From NCBI GenBank assembly GCA_947500645.1, contig CANMSD010000002.1, positions 1-64,000 of the forward strand: a DNA stretch of 64,000 nucleotides, given 5' to 3'. Each line of letters starts with the position of its first letter. Within the stretch, counting starts at the first letter, position 1. Shown here piece by piece: positions 54,799 to 61,313 of this stretch. The notes beneath the pieces are model-generated. The model did no database searches. It saw only the letters and a list, made by a program, of their open reading frames with translations, and was not told where the DNA came from. The translations under genes were made by a program, and so were the position numbers. Origin of the DNA: an uncultured Erythrobacter sp. GTDB taxonomy: Bacteria > Pseudomonadota > Alphaproteobacteria > Sphingomonadales > Sphingomonadaceae.

Positions 54799-56255
54799 AG
54801 CTTAGTCACCTGACTGAGCCTGCTCTCGAATTCGGTGGAGCGATGCGGCATGTCGATATTCGGTTTGGATTGATGGACTATGGGCCATTTGACGCTGATT
54901 TGGAGAGCGCGCCAAAACGGATCAAGGTCGGTATTGTTGGAAGCGCGGAGACCGTCGAAGGTGCCGCTCGGTGGTTGGAAAAGTGTCGATCCGGTTTCGA
55001 GGCCAAGTCTAGCCGTCAGCCGAACCTTTTCCCGCCTTTCCCAGGGCTATCCTTTGAAGAGACATTCCGCTGCGAGTTTATTTCTACCCAGGAGCTGCAA
55101 CGCATTTTGCCGCCGAAAGAGATCGCAAGGCTGGTAGCCGTTCCCAGTCAGAGAGAGATGACGAGGGCAGTAGTAGAAAGCATTTCCGACGAAATTGGTG
55201 TGCTCGCCGAACGAACGACCAAACCGGATGTAGTGCTGGTGGCGCTGCCGATCGAAATAATACAGCGAACGTACAACGCAACCGCGGCGACAAACTCCGA
55301 AGGTGAAGACGAAAGCAGCGGTGATCAGAACGGCCCTGATCTGGACTTTCGCGGTATGCTGAAAGCCTCATGCATGCGGCTGCGTCTGCCCATTCAACTA
55401 CTGTGGCCATCAACCTTCGATCCGAGCTTCAAGATCCCTCGAAAACTAAAGGAAAGTAGCGACCGTAGAACGCAAGATCCCGCGACCATTGCGTGGAATC
55501 TACTGACTGCACTTTATTACAAAGCGGGAGGTCTGCCCTGGCGTCTAGCGAGGGATGCGAGACAATTGCGGACATCCTTCGTAGGCCTCAGCTTCTATCG
55601 TTCCATCGATGGCGAACATGTTCACACCAGTACAGCACAAATGTTCGACGAGCGAGGCGAGGGGCTAATCCTTCGTGGCGGCAGAATGGTCGAGAGTGAT
55701 GAGGATCGTAGACCGCATCTAACGGATGAAGACGCCTATTTGCTACTTCGAAACTCATTGAAAGTTTTTCGGCAACAGCATGGCCACTATCCCGCGCGTG
55801 TGGTGCTTCACAAAACGTCCCGATTTGATCGAAACGAGTTGGCGGGCTTCCACAAAGCGATCGACGAACGTGATATCGACTATGCTGATTTCATTTGGGT
55901 TCAGAAGTCTATGACCCGACTATATCGACTGGGTGTTTATCCGCCTCTGCGGGGATCCCTCTTACGCTTCGATAGAGATCAAGCTCTTCTATACACCCGA
56001 GGCAGCGTGGACTTTTTCCGGACATATCCGGGCATGTATGTACCTAGACCCCTTATGTTACGCTGTCAGGCACTTGGCCAACCTCTGCATTACGTTGCAG
56101 GAGAGATGCTCGCTCTGACCAAAATGAACTGGAACAATACGCAGTTCGACAACGGGATGCCCATTACGATCGCGGCCGCGCGGCAGGTAGGCGAAGTGTT
56201 AAAATATGTGCCCGACGAGCAAGAAATCGCTCCCCGATTCAGCTTCTACATGTAG
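54795..56255 (+). CDS. Short prokaryotic Argonaute (MID-PIWI)
   Basis: 486 residues from GTG 54795 (GTGA overlap with the partner); a short-Argonaute length with no N or PAZ domains. MID-like part: KPDVVLVALPIEIIQRTYNA and CMRLRLPIQLLWPSTF. PIWI-like part: LRTSFVGLSFYRSIDGEHVH, ARVVLHKTSRFDRNELAGF, MYVPRPLMLRCQALGQPLHY. The first catalytic Asp of the DEDX tetrad is replaced (GLSF), so it should bind a guide and target without slicing. The effector is then the coupled DREN-like nuclease. The C-terminus (APRFSFYM) fits short Argonautes ending in a hydrophobic tip. Confidence 0.85.
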   Translation: MKLSHLTEPALEFGGAMRHVDIRFGLMDYGPFDADLESAPKRIKVGIVGSAETVEGAARWLEKCRSGFEAKSSRQPNLFPPFPGLSFEETFRCEFISTQELQRILPPKEIARLVAVPSQREMTRAVVESISDEIGVLAERTTKPDVVLVALPIEIIQRTYNATAATNSEGEDESSGDQNGPDLDFRGMLKASCMRLRLPIQLLWPSTFDPSFKIPRKLKESSDRRTQDPATIAWNLLTALYYKAGGLPWRLARDARQLRTSFVGLSFYRSIDGEHVHTSTAQMFDERGEGLILRGGRMVESDEDRRPHLTDEDAYLLLRNSLKVFRQQHGHYPARVVLHKTSRFDRNELAGFHKAIDERDIDYADFIWVQKSMTRLYRLGVYPPLRGSLLRFDRDQALLYTRGSVDFFRTYPGMYVPRPLMLRCQALGQPLHYVAGEMLALTKMNWNNTQFDNGMPITIAAARQVGEVLKYVPDEQEIAPRFSFYM

Positions 56256-56267
56256 CGAGGTAGTTCG

Positions 56268-56738
56268 ATGCAGATCGAACAAGTTGATGAAGACATGCGA
56301 GAGCTCGTGTTTGATTTCTTCTTCCGCTTTGCGCGGTTTGAGTCAGCATTGAAGGAGAATGGTTATCGGCGATGGACTGACGCCGGGGCACGTGCGTGGC
56401 CGAGCTGGCAAAAGTTTGCCGCTGAGCACAGGTCTACATACCAAGCAAATTCGTCAGCAAAAACCTTGATTGCTTCGCTCCCAAAGATTCAGGTGATAGG
56501 TGAAAACGGGCAACTGCAATTTGTGCATCAACAATTAGCCGAGAACATCGACACGTTGGATCGCGTAATCGCACATGCTCAAACTGTGAGAAACAACCTG
56601 TTCCATGGTGGAAAGCACGGGGGTGATGGTTGGACCGATCCTGACCGAATGAAGGTCTTGCTTAGAAGCACGATTGGCGTGCTTGATGACTTGGCTGAAC
56701 GTGGCGGCTTTGATGGAGATTATAGTGGCTATTATTGA
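56268..56738 (+). CDS. HEPN-like protein linked to the short Argonaute
   Basis: 156 residues, 12 bases after the Argonaute stop, with GAGGTA before the ATG. Mostly helical, with LDRVIAHAQTVRNNLFHGGK carrying an Rx4H motif (Arg108, His113) and a following Gly-rich turn, as in HEPN ribonucleases. The N-terminus (REYVFDFFF-like aromatic helix, FARFESALKENG) is also typical of such proteins. The operon position suggests it is a third component or an independent toxin guarding the system. This third gene is not part of the SPARDA set I know. Its stop overlaps the convergent recombinase gene by 7 bases. Confidence 0.7.
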   Translation: MQIEQVDEDMRELVFDFFFRFARFESALKENGYRRWTDAGARAWPSWQKFAAEHRSTYQANSSAKTLIASLPKIQVIGENGQLQFVHQQLAENIDTLDRVIAHAQTVRNNLFHGGKHGGDGWTDPDRMKVLLRSTIGVLDDLAERGGFDGDYSGYY

Positions 56739-57898
56739 ATTTCATTGAATAGTTGTTCGATCCTGTCTCCGAGCAAGGCAGCGGTATCTTGAAGTGTCTT
56801 GTCATCTAAATGAGCGTAGCGGGCAGTCGTTGAATAGTTCTTGTGCCCAAGCAGATTGCCGATCATTGGCAGCGTCTCGGATGAACGAACGCCGAGGCTC
56901 GCATAGTTGTGGCGAAGGTCGTGCAATCTCACATCCTCGATGCCCGCTTCCACCCTCAGCATGCGCCAGAACCATTCGATTGCAGAGACGGGCAGCACAT
57001 CGAACTGGAAGACGCGCTCATGGCTTCTTCTTCGCTGCAAGCGATCAATGACTGCCCTCGCCTCTTGGCCAAGCCATACGACACGTGGCCCAGTCTTTGT
57101 ATCGGTCAGCTTGAGCTTACGGCCCTGAACCTCGCCCCAAGTGAGATTGAGAATTTCGCCACGCCGACATCCGGTCAAAGCGAGAAGCGAAATGACCGCA
57201 ACCTCGTTCGGTTTGACGGCCCGATACCGCGCAAGCGCGTCTCCGAGACGGACCAATTCGGATTGGCTCAAGAAGCGCTCAATTTTTCTCCCTTTGTTGC
57301 GCTTCACGCCACGAAAGGGATTGGAGTGTTCGGGGAGATAGCCCCATGCCTCCGCCTTGCCGAACATGGCTTTCAGGATTTCCATAGCGCGGTTTGCCGC
57401 GCCCGGCCCTGCCGAGCGCGTCAGCGTTGCATGCCAGCGCACCGCATCAGCATGGCAAATCTCGTCGATGAACTTTCCGGTGAACGCATGTTCCAAGTGC
57501 GTTCGCCGGTAGATGTCATGTATCTCAAGCGTGGACGGCTTCCAGGTCGGAGCTGCCACCTCCCAATAGTGCCGAAGAAAAGAATCATAAGTAGGTGTCT
57601 TCTTAGCGCGTTGCCTTTCGTACGCAGCATTTTGGCCCAGTTCGATCCTCAAGATGAGGCGGCGTGCAACATCCTTGGCGATCCGCTCGGTCAGAATGGC
57701 CGCATCGCCGATTGTGATGAGCCTCTGCTTGCCGCCCATCGTGCGCTGCAAGACGTAGCTCTTCCTGCCGGACGGATGGATACGCTCTCCAAAGCCTGGA
57801 AGGACGTAGTCGAACCTCGTGCGGCGCTTTCCAGCATCGCCAGGAACAACGCGCGCTAGCTCTTCGGCAAGGATACGCTTGAGGTCATAGCTGGTCAT
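56732..57898 (-). CDS. Tyrosine recombinase, second of pair (island B)
   Basis: 388 residues. Arm domain YVLPGFGERIHPSGRKSYVL; catalytic motifs LTGCRRGEILNLTW, DVRLHDLRHNYASLGV and GNLLGHKNYSTTARYAHLDD. The same module order and length class as 40564-41763, and clearly related to it. The start overlaps the first recombinase (ATGA, 57895-57898). The 3' end converges with and slightly overlaps the HEPN-like gene, which fixes the cargo-recombinase boundary. Confidence 0.93.
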   Translation of the reverse strand: MTSYDLKRILAEELARVVPGDAGKRRTRFDYVLPGFGERIHPSGRKSYVLQRTMGGKQRLITIGDAAILTERIAKDVARRLILRIELGQNAAYERQRAKKTPTYDSFLRHYWEVAAPTWKPSTLEIHDIYRRTHLEHAFTGKFIDEICHADAVRWHATLTRSAGPGAANRAMEILKAMFGKAEAWGYLPEHSNPFRGVKRNKGRKIERFLSQSELVRLGDALARYRAVKPNEVAVISLLALTGCRRGEILNLTWGEVQGRKLKLTDTKTGPRVVWLGQEARAVIDRLQRRRSHERVFQFDVLPVSAIEWFWRMLRVEAGIEDVRLHDLRHNYASLGVRSSETLPMIGNLLGHKNYSTTARYAHLDDKTLQDTAALLGDRIEQLFNEIQ

Positions 57899-59139
57899 GC
57901 GGTCATCCCCATTGAGCTTGCGAGGCTAGAACAGATGCGGTCGGCGCTTTCCGAAATCACCTCGTCGGCGAGGTGCGCGTATCGTGCCGTCGTTTCAGGA
58001 AGCGCATGGCCAAGCAGCTTGCCAATCGTCGCAAGCGGTATGCCCTTCGCTATGGCCACCGAAGCAAAGCTGTGACGCAAGTCGTGGAGCCGGACATCGG
58101 GCAAGGCCGCCTTGCGCCTGATCTTCTCCCAGTGTTGGCCCAGGTTGATCGGCACCTCGCGATACATTGCCGGGAATACGAGTTGATCGTCTCCGCGCCG
58201 TTGCAGCCCATTGAGCACATCGACTGCCTGCGGGTTGAGGTAGATCGTTTTCGGGCCGGTCTTGCTGTCAGGCAATGCGAGGCGCGGTATCTGGACGTAG
58301 CGCCAGCGCAACGTCGTAATCTCTGAAACCCGTGCGCCTGTATAGATCAGCATCAGGAGAGCTGGGACCACGAACGCATTGGCACCGTCGTGTTCTGCCA
58401 GAACCTTACCGAGCCTTCGATATTCATCGGCTGACAGATAGCGTTCCGGTAGGTCTCGCTTGAAGCGAGAGACGCCGCGACAAGGATTGGTGTTCTTCTC
58501 GCGGTATCCAAGTTTCTCGGCATACTGCATCGTCACTGACATGATCGGGATGCTGCGATTGAAGGCACCTCCCACGTCAGCCATGCTGTCTCGCCAACGA
58601 TTGATGTCAGCCCGTTTAATCGCATCTACGGAAAGCTCACCAAACCGTGGGATCAGCCGCTTGTCGATGTACGCCCTCGATGCATCGCGCGTCGAAGGCT
58701 TCCAATGCGGCGAATAGTCGAGCCAGAATTCCTCGGCGAAGTCTGCAAAGAGCGGAGCCTTTTGCCTCTCCGGAGCGGCAGGAAGATCGGCTAGCGTCGC
58801 CTTGATGAGCAATCTGCGCGCGGCAGCGCGCGCGGCGGGAGCGCTCAGCGCACCTGCCGCCACTCCTGCGCTTCCCAGCGTCACCATTCGCTGAACGCCT
58901 CGCGGCCTGTGCTTCACAATCCAGGTTAGGTGTCCCGACTTTCGCTTGCGAAGTCCGAAGCCGGGTAGCTCTGTATCCCATGTAATGCCAACTGGAAGCG
59001 ACTTTCGCCGCGCAACAAAGCCGGTCAGTTTGAGGCGGTGGGACTGCCTGCGACGGGCTACTCCTGCGCCTTGGCTACCACCTGATTGCTTGCCCTTTTG
59101 GACAAGCGAGGTCTCTGTATCTTCTCGCTTTTTTGCCAT
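57895..59139 (-). CDS. Tyrosine recombinase, first of pair (island B)
   Basis: 414 residues. Basic N-terminus, DUF4102-like arm domain (WDTELPGFGLRKRKSGHLTW), catalytic motifs YTGARVSEITTLRW, DVRLHDLRHSFASVAI and GKLLGHALPETTARYAHLAD. The start is 16 bases left of core copy 3, exactly as in island A. Pairing with a second recombinase in both islands suggests the two proteins act together. Confidence 0.93.
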   Translation of the reverse strand: MAKKREDTETSLVQKGKQSGGSQGAGVARRRQSHRLKLTGFVARRKSLPVGITWDTELPGFGLRKRKSGHLTWIVKHRPRGVQRMVTLGSAGVAAGALSAPAARAAARRLLIKATLADLPAAPERQKAPLFADFAEEFWLDYSPHWKPSTRDASRAYIDKRLIPRFGELSVDAIKRADINRWRDSMADVGGAFNRSIPIMSVTMQYAEKLGYREKNTNPCRGVSRFKRDLPERYLSADEYRRLGKVLAEHDGANAFVVPALLMLIYTGARVSEITTLRWRYVQIPRLALPDSKTGPKTIYLNPQAVDVLNGLQRRGDDQLVFPAMYREVPINLGQHWEKIRRKAALPDVRLHDLRHSFASVAIAKGIPLATIGKLLGHALPETTARYAHLADEVISESADRICSSLASSMGMTA

Positions 59140-59154
59140 TCCATGCAGCTACCG

Positions 59155-59170
59155 CTGCGTACGGTGTGCT
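59155..59170 (+). repeat. att-like core, copy 3 (right end of island B)
   Basis: CTGCGTACGGTGTGCT, identical to copies 1 and 2. ACCG at its left is shared with copy 1 and the TCAAGTTCCAA to the right with copy 2. It sits 16 bases from the recombinase start. Confidence 0.82.
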
Positions 59171-59542
59171 TGTCAAGTTCCAATGTGCGCGGGCAGTGCC
59201 AGCGTCATACGCTGACTGATCTAGGGAAGCATTTGCGCGCTTCATGATCGGAGCGTGAGCAGCAGTCCTGCGGCGCAAGTGCTCCCGACGATTGGTTGAA
59301 AATGATCCTCCCAGACAAGAACTGCACCCCCGATAAGGCGGCGGCAATGGAGCGCGTGCGATGCCAGGAACCGGCACTTGTCGGTTCCGCAGCTTCGCGC
59401 CGCTCCGACCCTCTGCCGATCGGGAGTGCGCGCGGGACCCATGACCAAAATCACCGCACCCTCAGGAGCACAACCAAAGGTTGCGCGGGACAGAGTGCGT
59501 CCCCAGCCCCGCTCCATTTTATCCCCTTGTTGGCAGCAAGTA
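59171..59542. other. Non-coding stretch right of island B
   Basis: 372 bases. No convincing gene. An inverted repeat GGAACCG / CGGTTCC near 59370 may be an old terminator. This stretch corresponds in position to the left end of island B and may be the start of a further, reduced element. Confidence 0.4.
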
Positions 59543-59571
59543 GGGGTCCTGTCCGGTTCGGACAGGACCCC
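59543..59571 (-). terminator. Strong hairpin after second ssb
   Basis: GGGGTCCTGTCC pairs perfectly over 12 bp with GGACAGGACCCC around GGTTC. It lies 27 bases past the ssb stop on the minus strand. The T-run is missing, so termination may be imperfect. The matching spot after ssb copy 1 (near 44536-44560) keeps the sequence only in part and the stem is broken. Confidence 0.65.
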
Positions 59572-59597
59572 TTCGGGAGGGAGATCGACGGGAGAGT

Positions 59598-59996
59598 TCA
59601 GTCGATCTCGTGAGCATCCTTATTGTCGTCGTTCTCGCTCGAACCGTTGCCGCGTGAGAGGAAGTCGACCTTGTCGGCGAGGATCTCGGTGCCGTAGCGC
59701 GTGACCCCGTCCTTGTCTTCCCACTGGGTGTAGTGGATGCGACCCTGAACGCTGACCAGCTGGCCCTTGGTGCAGTACTGCCCGACGGTCTTGGCGAGGC
59801 CGTTGAAGCAGGTCACCCGGTGGAACTCGCTTTCCTTGGCAGTGTAGCCGTTCTCGTCCTTGTATGTCTTGCCGTCCTTATCGCGCGCAGGGCGATCGGT
59901 GACGACGGTGATCCCAGTAACGTTGGTGCCGCCCCTGGTCTCGCGGGTATCGGGATCGCGGGCGATGCGGCCGGTGAGGATTGCGATATTGGTCAT
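59598..59996 (-). CDS. ssb: Single-stranded DNA-binding protein, copy 2
   Basis: 132 residues, nearly identical to the protein at 44586-44993. Differences are few (ARDPDTRETRGG, QWEDKDGV, LSRGNGSSEND) and the acidic tail is shorter (DNKDAHEID). Same OB-fold motifs (FHRVTCFNGLAKTVGQYCTK). Same leader upstream. The duplication of gene plus leader beyond the core suggests a shared backbone with island B or a third element at the right. Confidence 0.92.
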   Translation of the reverse strand: MTNIAILTGRIARDPDTRETRGGTNVTGITVVTDRPARDKDGKTYKDENGYTAKESEFHRVTCFNGLAKTVGQYCTKGQLVSVQGRIHYTQWEDKDGVTRYGTEILADKVDFLSRGNGSSENDDNKDAHEID

Positions 59997-60240
59997 GATG
60001 AAAGTTCCTTCAGTTCCTCAAACCGGAGACCATCTCCGGCTTGCGAACTTGCCAAAGAAGCAGGGCATGGGAGGACTGCACCGCAGGCCTGAAAGGCCGA
60101 AGGGAAACCTGTTCATGACGGGTGGTGCGGGCAGGCAGCGCAGCTGCCAACACGGCCGGAAAGGAACGGGTTGTGGCTCCTCAGCTGACCTGATTCAGGA
60201 CTGTTCGCGAAGAAAGCCGGATGGGTATCGGGTGCGGGAC
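59997..60240 (-). ncRNA. Structured leader of ssb, copy 2
   Basis: Stems: 60023-60039 (CCGGAGA, CCA, TCTCCGG), 60086-60098 (GGCCT, GAA, AGGCC) and 60134-60148 (GGCAGC, GCA, GCTGCC). The long stretches between the stems are almost identical to copy 1, while the middle and third stems differ on both sides and still pair. That is compensatory change in an otherwise conserved leader. Further right the conserved CAGCTGACCTGATTCAGGAC includes the dyad CCTGA-T-TCAGG. Confidence 0.55.
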
Positions 60241-60265
60241 TGAAGTTGCCAAGGCCCCGATGCAA

Positions 60266-60433
60266 TCAGCCTACCCCATCGCCTTCAGATGCCGCCAGGA
60301 GATCCATGAAGTTGCGGGCTGCTTCCCGGTTTTCCTCGTTCTCGAACGCCACGTCGAGGTCGGGGGCGGACCCGAACATGTGCAGGAACGACCACAGTGC
60401 AAAGCGCCATTCGGGGTCGCATTCTGGTTGATT
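60266..60433 (-). pseudogene. Degraded C-terminal gene remnant
   Basis: On the minus strand the frame from 60433 to the TGA at 60268-60266 reads PECDPEWRFALWSFLHMFGS and DLDVAFENEENREAARNFMD, with good amino-acid bias and coding look. It is preceded at once by an in-frame TGA (60436-60434) and has no plausible start. It lies upstream of the ssb leader. Probably the end of a plasmid/ICE backbone gene cut off by rearrangement. Family unknown. Confidence 0.6.
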
Positions 60434-60673
60434 TCAGTCTGCTTCGTGCCCTCAAGTGGTTTTGAGACTACCAGATGCTCGATACAGCACGAGAACTCGA
60501 TAAGTTGAACGGGATATGGAACATTTACTAGTAGCGTAGCACTTCCCAAAATTGAGAAAAATCTGTTATGCATATTGCAAGACGGACAATACTGGCCAAG
60601 GGGAAATAGCATCTCCTCGAGCTGTGCGAGATTAGCTTGGCAGACAATTGAATCGGGCTTCAGGGAGGCGCTT
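60434..60673. other. AT-richer gap before the Tlde1-like gene
   Basis: 240 bases, noticeably AT-richer around 60520-60580. Probably the promoter side of the 60674 gene. Nothing more specific seen. Confidence 0.35.
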
Positions 60674-61183
60674 ATGACAATAGGTGATTTGTCGATCGGC
60701 GAAGTAGTCGCCGACAAAACTGACGACTTGGTTGTCGCAAGACTCAGTTTCGATGGTTATCGATTGATTTGGAGCGGAGGGGTATCCGCATCCTATGTGG
60801 CTTTCTCGGGACTGCCTGACGAATCTGCCAGAGAGTCAGCTAAGGACCAAGGGCCCGTTCCGCAAGGCAAGTTCGCTCTTGAGCCCAGCCGGATCCAGGA
60901 ATCGCCGGCTCCGGAATCAGCTTGGGGAAGGTGGCGGGTCCCGCTCGAACCTTATCGCTCGACCGTCGACCGCATGCTCGATTGCTTCAAGCTCGTCCGG
61001 ACCAACATGTACATTCACGGCGGATCCAACCTTGGCACAATTGGCTGCATCGAGATCAATGATGATCGCGAGGAAGAGGCCTTCTTTGAGCGGCTGCGAC
61101 AATATGGTCGGCGAATCGAGCTTGAGGTCAGCTACACCGGCGAGCGGAAGGGTCGCTACGAAGATCCGCGGTGCCCTTACTAA
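60674..61183 (+). CDS. Tlde1/L,D-transpeptidase-like protein (DUF2778-like)
   Basis: 169 residues from ATG 60674, chosen for AGGGAGG just upstream; an in-frame ATG at 60575 has no ribosome site. Family-like marks are GPVPQGKFALEPSR (cf. GPIPxGxY) and the catalytic-type MYIHGGSNLGTIGCIEIND, with His and Cys placed as in L,D-transpeptidase folds. Members of this fold cut or exchange peptidoglycan stem peptides; some are interbacterial toxins. No signal peptide is present, so it would need a dedicated route to the wall or act otherwise. It is followed after 130 bases by the large protein gene. Confidence 0.68.
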   Translation: MTIGDLSIGEVVADKTDDLVVARLSFDGYRLIWSGGVSASYVAFSGLPDESARESAKDQGPVPQGKFALEPSRIQESPAPESAWGRWRVPLEPYRSTVDRMLDCFKLVRTNMYIHGGSNLGTIGCIEINDDREEEAFFERLRQYGRRIELEVSYTGERKGRYEDPRCPY

Positions 61184-61313
61184 CACTCCTGTTGCCAATC
61201 GATGGCAATGGCCAAGCCCGATGACTTCGGTCCATACGCGGGGTTGATGACACACGGTGGGCGATCATTTGAAGTAGGGGGCCAGTCCGGGTTCCGTTGG
61301 GGGGAGAAGCGGA

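Larger units (their letters stand above)
43089..59170. mobile_element. Integrative island B (GmrSD, methyltransferase-helicase-GIY-YIG, SPARDA-like cargo)
   Basis: Bounded by cores at 43089 and 59155, with a two-recombinase module at the right end in the same orientation as in island A. The left third carries minus-strand backbone-like genes (73 aa, 149 aa, ssb). The rest is plus-strand defence-type cargo (45366-56738). No transfer genes. Presence of two islands head-to-tail implies repeated integration at the same core. Confidence 0.75.

Noticed and set aside
59242-59517. Small frames on both strands right of core 3
   Set aside because: No ribosome sites, overlapping in opposite directions, and Arg/Pro/Ser-rich composition typical of non-coding GC-rich DNA.
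60271-60717. 148-residue minus-strand frame
   Set aside because: It overlaps the better-supported remnant in another frame and the start of the Tlde1-like gene; the protein is unlike any coding sequence around it.
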